In this document: one piece after another, positions 1-7,854 of the stretch | How the letters are laid out: each line of letters opens with the position of its first letter | How positions within the stretch are numbered: the stretch's first letter is position 1 | From: Planctomicrobium sp. | GTDB lineage: Bacteria > Planctomycetota > Planctomycetia > Planctomycetales > Planctomycetaceae | Direction of reading: 5' to 3' | Assembly: GCA_029259835.1 (NCBI GenBank) | Contig: JAJDEL010000207.1 | Span: 1-26,575 of the forward strand | Length of the DNA: 26,575 nt | Notes under the pieces: generated by a model | Databases searched by the model: none | The model's input: the letters and a program-made list of their open reading frames with translations, nothing else | Told to the model about the DNA's origin: nothing | Program-made: the position numbers and the translations under genes

Positions 1-3000
1 GTCTGGATCGACCATTTGCTCAGCAAGATGCAGTCGTCCGCTTCCGGCATTGGAGATGCTTTCCCCCTCGAAGACTTCAAGAAACCGTCGTGGAACAGTC
101 TCTCCCTTCTTCTTCCAGTTACCTCGAATGAAAACATATTCATCTCGTGATGTTCCATCGAGCAGGCAAGGAGCGGTCGCTGAGTTGAATTCCAAATCTT
201 CAACCAACGCTTTTCGACGTTGCTGATACGGCGAGATGACTTGATTTAATTTTTTCTGAAACTCTGCAGAATCAATCCCGAAAAGCTGTGGATGATCGTT
301 GATGAATTTCAGTGAATCCGCGTTTGCAAATCGTTTTTGGATAATCGAGGCAACAGCCTTCAATGTTGGTTGTTTGATCTCCAAAACGTCTTCAGCAATC
401 TTTTCGGAGAGTTTGTCTGTGTAGCGAAACTGACTCTTAATGACTGCCAGATTGTCGGCTTGGATGATTGCTTGCACTGCGAAGTCACCATCGCCAGCAG
501 GAATCAGTTCCAGGTGCGCGTCGTGCCCTTCGTAGCCTGTCAGGTCGTGTGTAATCCAGTGCCAGTCATCTTTTCGCGGGTGTGACTTCGCGAGCTTCTT
601 GTGGAGAGGTCCCAAAATTAAAATGTGTGAATCAACAGCCGCATAAGTGTTGACTTGTCCTCGCACGAGGCAATGAATTTTCCCACTTGCGACTTCAAAC
701 GTTGGCGTTCGAAGGAAACGACCACCTCGTTTCCAACCGCTTGTTGCCCCAGGTTCCTTGATATTCCCTGTTGTTTCTGCCAGTTGATTCCAAAAGGAAT
801 CCCATCCGATGAAACTCCTTTCAGAGGCTGGAAGGACACGGATGTTTCCGTCTGCAGTAAGAGACATCAAAGGTTGGTCCTCCGCCAGAACAAGTTGGAA
901 CCCAGGTCCGGTGGAAATGAGATCTTCTGCGGAGAAGGATGTTTGAAATGAATCTGCTTCAAATTTAGCGGCAGGAAGCACCTTCAAATTATTTGCAATT
1001 TGAATGATCTGCTTCTCTGTTGGGGCAGGATCCTTGCAAATTTTTGACCAGATCAAAATCGGATCCTCCTCCTGGTTGAACGTTGCCAAGTGCTCAACCC
1101 AGCTGTTCAAGATGGACGGAACAAGGCCGCGTTTGCTGGCAATTTGATTCACAAGAACTTCGTTCTCAGCGAGATTCAAAGTTGCGTTCGCTTTCGAATC
1201 ATCCGAGAAAACGATGTGATCAACGCCAATGTTTCCCCAGCTGCCTGTCACTTGATCCACAACCTGAATTTGGGCGGAGGCATTTTGGTGATCGCTCACG
1301 TCCCAAGTGATTGAATTCATCTGATTGCTATTTTGTCCTGTCACCGAAAGGACGACTTTCCCGTTGACCAGCAAGTTTACGCACGTCTTTTTAGGATGAT
1401 TCCCGCCACCGATTCGCATGTGGATAAAGTGTCGATGAATCGTAAATTTCGGAGAAGTCAATGTGCCGGTCGGTATGTCACCTCCACCGTTGTTTCGGAG
1501 TTGATGTGAGTTCACAAAAAAACGACCGACCGCTCCGACGTCTCCCTGATATTTTCCAATTGTTTGCTGAGTTTGCGGGATCGATCCGAAAGCATCTCCG
1601 GTCGCAGTCCAACCGTCGTATGTTCCGGATTCAAAGCTTTCGAAGATGGCGCCTTGGTCCTTGCTCTCTGTAGAGCGGAGAACCTCGCGTGCTGCCAGCA
1701 AGTAGTCGCTCAGCCTGGCTAGAGTTGGCTGCGCCAGTTCTTCAATTGCATGCGCAACCGGGGCGGAAGCTTCACGATTCAATGCGTTGAGCCGTTTTGC
1801 AATTGGCTCGTTTGTGAGCATCGTTTCGAATCGCGCTTGCTGGTAAGACGAACTTTGCAGGAACCCTTGAATCGCGTAGTAGTCTTTCTGGCGTATCGGA
1901 TCGAATTTATGATCGTGACAGCGGGCGCAAGCGACAGTCAGACCCAAAAACGCCTTTGAGTAAACATCGATCATATTGTCGAAGCGGTCCGCCTCTTCTT
2001 GTCGAATGTCGACTGGAGAATGCACCCATTCTCCGAGGAACCAGAAGCCAGTTCCAAGGATCGATTCGTTGGCTCCGTTCGCCGAGTTTCTGCGACGGGG
2101 ATGCGGTGTTTGCTCGGTCAGTAAATCACCAGCAATATGTTCGACGACAAATTGGTCAAAAGGAAGATCTGCGTTCAGGGCGCGGATGACGTAATCCCGG
2201 TATTGCCAGGCGTTGGCGACGTTGTGATCAAATTCGTGTCCACGGGATTCCGCATAGCGAACCACATCGAGCCAGTGCCGCCCCCAACGTTCTCCAAATC
2301 GAGGTGATGCGAGCAGCCGATCGACGACAACTTCATAGACGGTCTCACTTTTGTCGGTGATAAATTGGTCCACGACTTGCGGTGATGGTGGCAAACCGAT
2401 TGTGTCCAGATACGCGCGGCGAATCCACGTTCGGCGACCTGCTTCATCGGCAGGTGAAAGTTGATGTTTACTGAGTTTCTTGAGAATAAAATTGTCGATG
2501 TCGTTGCGGCACCAGTTCGAGTCCTCAGCATCAGGCGGAGCGATGGCAGCCAATGGTTGAAACGACCAGTGCTCGGCTCTTTGCTTCAGGTTGAATTCTT
2601 TCGTTGAAGAAGACGCAATCGCCTCTTCAATCGGCCAAGGAGCACCCATGGCGACCCACTTCTTGATGATATCGATCTTCGCTTGAGGCAGCTTTCCGTC
2701 TGGCGGCATCTGATAGCCATCTGGATCAAATTTTAGTGCCTGAAGAAGTTCTCCTTCGTCTACTTTTCCTGGAACAACTGCCGGTCCTGTATCTCCTCCT
2801 TTGAGGATCGATTGCCGAGAGTCGAGACGCAGCGACGCTTCCTGTTCTTCGGCGCCGTGGCACTCGTAGCAATGTTCGACAAATAGAGGACGGACGTTCT
2901 TTTCGAAAAAATCAAGTTGCTCGGAAGTCAACTTCTGCTCTTCAGCCTGAGCAACAGAATTGAACAAGAAGCAACAGATCAGGCATGTGAATTGAGACAG

Positions 3001-3009
3001 TTTCGTCAT
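1..3009 (-). CDS. PSCyt1/DUF1549/DUF1553 planctomycete cytochrome-type protein (3' end beyond window)
   Basis: The frame is open from an ATG at 3009 to base 1 (1003 codons, no stop), so the C-terminus lies outside. A short signal peptide (about residues 1-22, ending AQA) predicts export. A planctomycete cytochrome C (PSCyt1) domain follows with heme motif CYECH at 47-51. DUF1549 begins near W166 and ends with a second CxxCH (CARCH, 361-365) in the context CHDHKFDPI. About residues 456-604 form a beta-rich insert beginning FESFESGTYDGW and containing IGGGNHP, like the galactose-binding-type module seen in levanase-like proteins. A second beta-rich stretch (about 700-880) contains SHILILGPLH. 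DUF1553 begins near the window edge (RGNWKKKGETVP). Family members are abundant in Planctomycetes and their biochemical role is not settled; polysaccharide-linked redox chemistry is an inference. Genes of this type are often followed by a DUF1501 gene, which would lie outside the window. Confidence 0.93.
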   Translation of the reverse strand, partial: MTKLSQFTCLICCFLFNSVAQAEEQKLTSEQLDFFEKNVRPLFVEHCYECHGAEEQEASLRLDSRQSILKGGDTGPAVVPGKVDEGELLQALKFDPDGYQMPPDGKLPQAKIDIIKKWVAMGAPWPIEEAIASSSTKEFNLKQRAEHWSFQPLAAIAPPDAEDSNWCRNDIDNFILKKLSKHQLSPADEAGRRTWIRRAYLDTIGLPPSPQVVDQFITDKSETVYEVVVDRLLASPRFGERWGRHWLDVVRYAESRGHEFDHNVANAWQYRDYVIRALNADLPFDQFVVEHIAGDLLTEQTPHPRRRNSANGANESILGTGFWFLGEWVHSPVDIRQEEADRFDNMIDVYSKAFLGLTVACARCHDHKFDPIRQKDYYAIQGFLQSSSYQQARFETMLTNEPIAKRLNALNREASAPVAHAIEELAQPTLARLSDYLLAAREVLRSTESKDQGAIFESFESGTYDGWTATGDAFGSIPQTQQTIGKYQGDVGAVGRFFVNSHQLRNNGGGDIPTGTLTSPKFTIHRHFIHMRIGGGNHPKKTCVNLLVNGKVVLSVTGQNSNQMNSITWDVSDHQNASAQIQVVDQVTGSWGNIGVDHIVFSDDSKANATLNLAENEVLVNQIASKRGLVPSILNSWVEHLATFNQEEDPILIWSKICKDPAPTEKQIIQIANNLKVLPAAKFEADSFQTSFSAEDLISTGPGFQLVLAEDQPLMSLTADGNIRVLPASERSFIGWDSFWNQLAETTGNIKEPGATSGWKRGGRFLRTPTFEVASGKIHCLVRGQVNTYAAVDSHILILGPLHKKLAKSHPRKDDWHWITHDLTGYEGHDAHLELIPAGDGDFAVQAIIQADNLAVIKSQFRYTDKLSEKIAEDVLEIKQPTLKAVASIIQKRFANADSLKFINDHPQLFGIDSAEFQKKLNQVISPYQQRRKALVEDLEFNSATAPCLLDGTSRDEYVFIRGNWKKKGETVPRRFLEVFEGESISNAGSGRLHLAEQMVDPD

Positions 3010-3190
3010 AGGTAAGCGAACAGTCGACGAGGAAATGTAAGGTGGGAAAAACCAGCAGTAGCCGTCAATGATTGTAGAGCAGCCAGTCATTGAGAAACAA
3101 TGCCGAGTTGTCGCACTCATCAAAAACAGAAGCATCCCAACCTCTTGCGAGAGTTGAAACGCTTTTGATGTTCTCCATGAGTTGGCAGAC

Positions 3191-4165
3191 TTAAAACTCT
3201 CCGATGATTTCTCCGTCGGCTTTTTGACCGAGCCAGCGGAACGTGTTGTAGTCGATATTTTCACTCAGGAAGTGAATCGATCCATCAGCCATCAGGAATT
3301 GAATGCCTCCGACGTGGCTTGATGAAAAATTGACGATGTGGTTTGTGTTGTTTGGAGTATGGTGCATCACCATGCCTCCCATCCCACCCATCCCCATTGT
3401 TTGACCGACATGTCCAAGAACAAGTGAGGCAGACCCTTCGTCGGGCATCATCATCATTCCAGCAGGACGCTGCACACCTGGAATCGCTGCGTACCAGGTA
3501 GAATCGGCAACAACAGTCGGTGCGCTGGATGGGAATTGATGTTCGGCTTTCCGTTCACCAACCAACATGGTCTGCGAGAGACCATCGGTCGTATCACGAA
3601 AACGAACACTGCTGTTTCGATAGAACATTCCAGCAGGATTCGGTCGACCGGGAGTCATTGTCACGCTGCCGTATCCGAAGACGCCAACATAGTTTGACTT
3701 TGGGAGTTCATAGTCGGTTGTTCCGTCGTTGACTGTGAATTTGTCCGCACCAGGGTCGGAAGGGCAGACGAACATCGACAGAAACACTTGACCATGATCA
3801 AGATTGTGAGAGTCAGTGGCGTCTTCGCTGAAATCGAAATGTTGATATAGTGGGCCTTGTTCCAGTTGCGGGAGAATCATTGTTCCCCAGGCGAAGTTGG
3901 GCCCACCTTCCGCAGTTGCAGGATCGGCGGCGTTTACGCTTCGTGTGATGTACCCGGGTGGCAATACGCCGAAAGTGTCGTGGTAATTATGTAGTGCGAG
4001 GCCGATCTGCTTGAGGTTATTTTTGCACTGCGAGCGTCGAGCCGCCTCGCGTGCTTGCTGCACGGCAGGCAGAAGTAGAGCGACCAAGATCGCGATAATT
4101 GCGATCACGACCAAGAGTTCGATAAGTGTAAAACCAGTTTTCGTTCTGGCACGTTGATGATTCAT
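3191..4165 (-). CDS. DUF1559 family prepilin-like protein
   Basis: This 324-residue protein has a type IV prepilin/pseudopilin leader (KTG|FTLIELLVVIAII, cleavage expected after G11), a long hydrophobic helix to about residue 34, and the DUF1559 signatures: QAREAARRSQCKNNLKQIGLALHNYH after the helix and HVGGIQFLMADGSIHFL near the end. A longer reading from a TTG at 4261 is possible, but the ATG at 4165 is preferred because GAGGGG lies 4 bases upstream and the prepilin leader then has the normal short length. The domain contains a low-complexity Met/Gly/His tract (MGMGGMGGMVMHH) preceded by MMMMPDEG, which is not part of the usual DUF1559 core. DUF1559 proteins are massively expanded in Planctomycetes; they are thought to be pseudopilin-like surface or periplasmic proteins, but their function is unknown. 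It lies 181 bases upstream of the PSCyt1/DUF1553 gene. Confidence 0.95.
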   Translation of the reverse strand: MNHQRARTKTGFTLIELLVVIAIIAILVALLLPAVQQAREAARRSQCKNNLKQIGLALHNYHDTFGVLPPGYITRSVNAADPATAEGGPNFAWGTMILPQLEQGPLYQHFDFSEDATDSHNLDHGQVFLSMFVCPSDPGADKFTVNDGTTDYELPKSNYVGVFGYGSVTMTPGRPNPAGMFYRNSSVRFRDTTDGLSQTMLVGERKAEHQFPSSAPTVVADSTWYAAIPGVQRPAGMMMMPDEGSASLVLGHVGQTMGMGGMGGMVMHHTPNNTNHIVNFSSSHVGGIQFLMADGSIHFLSENIDYNTFRWLGQKADGEIIGEF

Positions 4166-4169
4166 GAGT

Positions 4170-4175
4170 CCCCTC
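4170..4175 (-). promoter_or_regulatory. Shine-Dalgarno site of the DUF1559 gene
   Basis: GAGGGG on the minus strand ends 4 bases before the ATG at 4165. It decides the start of the DUF1559 gene against the upstream TTG at 4261, which would add 32 residues ahead of the prepilin leader. Confidence 0.6.
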
Positions 4176-4191
4176 AATAATTTTGCGGTGT

Positions 4192-4223
4192 GCGACGTGC
4201 GCAGCGCATGCTGGACACGTCGC
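4192..4223 (-). promoter_or_regulatory. Compound hairpin upstream of the DUF1559 gene
   Basis: GCGACGTG (4192-4199) pairs perfectly with CACGTCGC (4216-4223). Nested inside, CAGC (4202-4205) pairs with GCTG (4210-4213) around a GCAT loop, leaving a 2x2 internal loop. It sits between the stop of the cysteine-cluster gene (4258) and the DUF1559 start (4165). Read on the minus strand it is followed by an A/T-rich stretch without a clean T run, so it may be a weak terminator for the upstream gene, an mRNA-processing or stability structure, or an attenuator. Confidence 0.5.
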
Positions 4224-4257
4224 CAAGTAAAGAAATAAAAATTTGATCCTAGCGAGG

Positions 4258-4728
4258 TCAAACTTTCGGAGGGGGAGGATCGATGATGGTTGTCGTACCG
4301 ACGAGCATGTCGTCGAGAATTTCAACCGTTTGTCCAGTAAAGATCAAAGGGGTCAACAGTAGTTTCATCGCATTCAAGCGAGGCTCACGATTAGGGAGCG
4401 CACCAACCGGAATCGACGTACCACAATAAGAGTTGAGCTGCGGAGTTTCAGGGGATTCCTTCTGTTGGGATTTCGCCGCTTTTCCATCGATGCAGCAGGA
4501 TGTTTTTCGCTGGCAGCAAGATTTTTTCGGATGGCAGCAGCAGTTATTGGAGCGTCTTTTTTGAATGTCACAAGAGCATTGACTCACTTGGGATGAGCCT
4601 GCGACTGAAGTGACTCCACCAAAATTGGAAAACCCAAATGCTGTTAATGTCAACCAAAACGCCATCGCGATGCTGAAAACACCACGGCAGAATTTCCTGG
4701 AAACCGATTGTCGAAGAAAAAGCGGCAT
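4258..4728 (-). CDS. Exported or membrane-anchored cysteine-cluster protein, function unknown
   Basis: This 156-residue protein starts at an ATG at 4728. A hydrophobic segment (about 16-36) after a basic N-terminus suggests a signal peptide or anchor. Nine cysteines fall between residues 51 and 79: CSC at 51-53, CCC followed by HP at 63-67, CC at 71-72, CC at 78-79, all in a Lys/Arg/Ser-rich context. One more cysteine is near 102, and the protein ends in PPPPKV. Such spacing resembles metallothionein-like metal-binding segments, but no named family is recognised and metal binding is an inference. The reading frame is supported by the signal-like N-terminus and by being the only long frame between two clear genes. 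The Shine-Dalgarno is poor. It lies 92 bases upstream of the DUF1559 gene on the same strand, with a hairpin between. Confidence 0.7.
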   Translation of the reverse strand: MPLFLRQSVSRKFCRGVFSIAMAFWLTLTAFGFSNFGGVTSVAGSSQVSQCSCDIQKRRSNNCCCHPKKSCCQRKTSCCIDGKAAKSQQKESPETPQLNSYCGTSIPVGALPNREPRLNAMKLLLTPLIFTGQTVEILDDMLVGTTTIIDPPPPKV

Positions 4729-4939
4729 TGTATTTCAAAAGGGGCAATTACGACGAATTCACTGGCTTTGATCGTACTCCACGGAATCACCGTTGGCAAC
4801 GGAATCGTGAGGGTACCCGTTTTCTGGAATGAATTGCTTCGAATTTTATGCCTCTCAGGGCCTGCGCTTCACTCCAAACCCTGGGAGAAACAACAAGGAT
4901 TGCGTGGTCATGATCCTAATTTTTGAACAGATTCGAAAG

Positions 4940-6541
4940 TTAGAGTTGAGCGCTCGGCTCAACATTGAGTTCTTTAATTTGAGTTCGCAAAAGGACATCC
5001 ACGCCGAAGATCGATTCGAAGAACTGTCGATTCCGCCGCATCGCGATTTGCTCGACGGAGAGGTCGTCGACATTCGGTACGCTAATCACAATTCGTCCAC
5101 GACTTCGCACGCACTCTATTTCTTTTACGCGTTGAGTTCGTGAAGCATCCATGGCGATAGCAAGCCGCAACATCGAGGCAAGTTTTGAGACGGCAACACG
5201 CTGGAATCGGTCCATAGATCCGTACGCCTGATGGCTCGGTTTAGGCATCGCGCGCCTGTGATACCGTGCAACCAACGCGACGAATCGCAGGTCTTCTGAA
5301 GTCAACCCGAAGAGGTTGCCATTCATGATGAGATACATCGAGTGTTTATGAACGCCCGACATGGAGATATAGGCTCCGGTTTCATGCAAGATCGCGGCGA
5401 CGTACAACAATGTTTCATAACGTTTGTCGAGTTCATGTTCTCCTTGAAGTTGGTGAAAGAGCTGTCTCGACAGTTGTGCGACAGACTGAGCATGATCTTC
5501 GTCGACGTCATACTTTCTTGCCAATTCCCATGCAGATCGAATGATTTGGATTTGAAATTCATCGCTCCAATCTTTTCCATCTGCCATGTCTCGAAGAAGT
5601 CCGTCACGCAGATTTACATCCGAAACCAAAATTCGTGGGACTTCCAGTAATTGAGCCATGATGAGGTTGATGAGCAATGCCGAGCCAAGTGTTTCCGCTT
5701 CCTGATAGGAAATCTGATATTTTGAAACCAATGCGTCTTCAGTTTCAGAGAGAATACTCTCGGTGAACTCTGAAAGTTGTTCGATAGAAAGTTCGACGAG
5801 TTCGTCATCGCCGACGTGTGTTTTAAGTATCTGTCCAACAGCAAATCGGATGTCGCCGCCCATCGCCACCATATTGACCGGACCACTTGTTCGAATCAAA
5901 TCCGCGAGTGGCTCAAGCTGGCTGCGAATTTCTGTCGTCATGATCTGCTGACGTTTTTTTCGCGCGAAATTGAACTTCGACATCGACTCAAGCAGACGCA
6001 AAGAGCCAAGTCGAAATGCATATGAGTATGCAACATTCCCTGTCTTCAGTAGCAACAGCTCCGTATTACCACCTCCAATTTCAGTCACAAACGAAAGTGC
6101 TTGAAACAGTTCCGGTTGTGCCGCCAGCATTGGTTGAACACCGCGATACGTAATGCGGTGAATCTCTGCGGCATCAAGAGTTTCCACGGACAAACCAGTG
6201 GCGACAAAAATGCGGTCCACAAATGTGATCCGATTAGTCGCTTCCCGAACTGCGCTTGTGGCAACAACGCGAATGTCTTCAGATTGAGTGATTTTGTACT
6301 CATCCAGTTTTCGACGGTAGGATTTCAGTGCGGCGACACACTCTTCGATTGTACTTCTCGCAATTTCGCCGGTGGTGAAAGTGTCGTTTCCAAGCGTCAC
6401 TGCTTGCTCAAGAGATTCGAGAATACGAACGTTGCTGCCGGAATCAATTTCGGCAATTGCCATCCGAACGGATGTCGTTCCGACATCGATCACGGCGACG
6501 GTGCGGATTAAAGAAGAAGTGTTTCGTACTAGAGCGTTCAC
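4940..6541 (-). CDS. Ppx/GppA family phosphatase with C-terminal HD-like region
   Basis: A 533-residue protein of the exopolyphosphatase / guanosine pentaphosphate phosphatase family (ASKHA fold). The phosphate-binding motif IDVGTTSVR (18-26), the ATSAVREA motif (94-101) and the second glycine loop GGGNTE (156-161) are all present. The C-terminal third (about 330-530) resembles the HD-type region of long Ppx proteins: ILHETG, then HKHSMYLIMNG, then VALVARYHR. Expected roles are hydrolysis of inorganic polyphosphate or of pppGpp; the sequence alone does not separate the two. The start is a GTG at 6541 preceded by AGGA about 8 bases upstream, and it places the phosphate loop at the usual distance from the N-terminus. 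It follows the dehydrogenase gene by 38 bases on the same strand, suggesting cotranscription although no metabolic link is obvious. Confidence 0.92.
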   Translation of the reverse strand: MNALVRNTSSLIRTVAVIDVGTTSVRMAIAEIDSGSNVRILESLEQAVTLGNDTFTTGEIARSTIEECVAALKSYRRKLDEYKITQSEDIRVVATSAVREATNRITFVDRIFVATGLSVETLDAAEIHRITYRGVQPMLAAQPELFQALSFVTEIGGGNTELLLLKTGNVAYSYAFRLGSLRLLESMSKFNFARKKRQQIMTTEIRSQLEPLADLIRTSGPVNMVAMGGDIRFAVGQILKTHVGDDELVELSIEQLSEFTESILSETEDALVSKYQISYQEAETLGSALLINLIMAQLLEVPRILVSDVNLRDGLLRDMADGKDWSDEFQIQIIRSAWELARKYDVDEDHAQSVAQLSRQLFHQLQGEHELDKRYETLLYVAAILHETGAYISMSGVHKHSMYLIMNGNLFGLTSEDLRFVALVARYHRRAMPKPSHQAYGSMDRFQRVAVSKLASMLRLAIAMDASRTQRVKEIECVRSRGRIVISVPNVDDLSVEQIAMRRNRQFFESIFGVDVLLRTQIKELNVEPSAQL

Positions 6542-6579
6542 TGATTTGGTCCTGAAATAGAAAAATTATTTCGACATGC

Positions 6580-7854
6580 TTAAAAACGATCAACGCGATA
6601 AGGCTTTGGATCGATGTGAGTGTCTGCACTGGTGATCATTTCAGCGAGCAGCTTTCCTGTTCCTGTTCCCATTGAGAGTCCTAACATGCTGTGACCTGCT
6701 GCCATCCATGCGTTTTGAAATCGTGGAAGTCGACCGATTAGCGGGACACCATCGGCACTCATGGGACGCCAGCCAGACCATTTTTCTTGAATCGGTTCTG
6801 CCGTCGGTTCTTTGAGGTAATGCTTGGCTCCATTTAACAAGAGATTGAGTCGGCGCTCCCGAATGGAGGTGTCGAACCCTGCGAATTCCATTGTGGAACC
6901 GATGCGGTAGCCGGTCTGCATCGGAGTGATTGCAACTCGATGCTCTTCGAAGATCATTGGATATTTTGGGCAACTTGTTGGTCGTGGCATCGTGAGTGAG
7001 TATCCCTTGCCAGGCTGAATCGGAATCTTTGCCTGCAATTGTTTTGCCAGCAGAGAGGACCAGGCTCCGGTAGCGAAAACGACTTGATCGGCTTTGATCG
7101 TTCCTGTTGAAGTTTCGACAGCTGAAATTGCGTCATGCTTGCTGACGATGCTTCGGAATTCACAATTCTCGATGATCTGCACTTCGTTTGCGAGTAATCG
7201 TGATTTCCAGGCGGACATCACTTTGTCAGGCCGGACATGGGCATCACCTTCATAAAGCCATCCACCAGCGATGCAAGGTTTGAGTGCTGGTTCAAGTTCG
7301 TTCAAGGCTTCTCCAGCGAATGCCTTACCAGCCAAACCGTATTCTTTATGCAGCAATTTGTCGGTCTCTGCGTATTCATGGAAATGATGTTCGGAATTGT
7401 GAACAAAGAGCAGTCCTTGAGTCTCCCATTCACAATTTTGTAGTTCGCCTGATTCGAACAACGACTGGTAAAGTTCGCGAGACGAATTCAACAATGCCTG
7501 ACGAGCATAACCTGCGGCGAGCATGTCTTGATGATTGCACTTTCGAGCAAAGTGGAGCATCCACTTGAAGAGTTCGAGATCGAAACGCATCTTCACCGAG
7601 AATGCGGAGTCCTTCTTGAACATCGTTCTAAGAGTCGAAGAGATCGCGCCTGGTTGGCACAAAGGAAGAATATGGCTGGGGGAGATGAATCCGCAATTCG
7701 CATGAGAGCAGGCGCTGCCGAACATTGCGCGATCAATCACGGTGACTGCCGCTCCGCTTTTATTCAGGTAGTAAGCGCATGCGGCTCCAACGACTCCACC
7801 GCCGATCACGACAATATTAGGTTGCTGCGGAAGTTGTTGTGTCTGCTCGTTCAA
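6580..7854 (-). CDS. DadA-like FAD-dependent D-amino acid dehydrogenase, probably cis-4-hydroxy-D-proline dehydrogenase
   Basis: A 424-residue DAO/DadA family flavoprotein. The FAD-binding Rossmann motif GGGVVG is at 18-23, followed by CAYYLNKSGAAVTVID. FATGAWSS and the C-terminal WSGWRPMSADGVPLIGRLP and AAGHSMLGLSMGTGTGKLLAEM complete the family pattern, and the length is normal. The start is a TTG whose bases overlap the TGA of the upstream epimerase gene (TTGA, 4-base overlap), implying translational coupling. In known hydroxyproline pathways the epimerase converts trans-4-hydroxy-L-proline to cis-4-hydroxy-D-proline, which a DadA-like enzyme oxidises to a pyrroline carboxylate. The substrate here is inferred from this neighbour; a general D-amino acid dehydrogenase is the alternative. 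The downstream pathway enzymes (LhpC-like deaminase, aldehyde dehydrogenase) are not in the window. Confidence 0.9.
   Translation of the reverse strand: MNEQTQQLPQQPNIVVIGGGVVGAACAYYLNKSGAAVTVIDRAMFGSACSHANCGFISPSHILPLCQPGAISSTLRTMFKKDSAFSVKMRFDLELFKWMLHFARKCNHQDMLAAGYARQALLNSSRELYQSLFESGELQNCEWETQGLLFVHNSEHHFHEYAETDKLLHKEYGLAGKAFAGEALNELEPALKPCIAGGWLYEGDAHVRPDKVMSAWKSRLLANEVQIIENCEFRSIVSKHDAISAVETSTGTIKADQVVFATGAWSSLLAKQLQAKIPIQPGKGYSLTMPRPTSCPKYPMIFEEHRVAITPMQTGYRIGSTMEFAGFDTSIRERRLNLLLNGAKHYLKEPTAEPIQEKWSGWRPMSADGVPLIGRLPRFQNAWMAAGHSMLGLSMGTGTGKLLAEMITSADTHIDPKPYRVDRF

Noticed and set aside
2175..2531. Short open frame on the minus strand (118 residues)
   Set aside because: It is an alternate frame inside the PSCyt1/DUF1549 gene, which is continuous and strongly supported.
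4166..4261. N-terminal extension of the DUF1559 protein from a TTG at 4261
   Set aside because: It would put 32 residues ahead of the prepilin leader and translate through the hairpin; the ATG at 4165 has a good Shine-Dalgarno and gives a normal leader.
4829..5143. Plus-strand 104-residue open frame
   Set aside because: Most of it is antisense to the end of the Ppx/GppA gene and it has no recognisable domain or signal.
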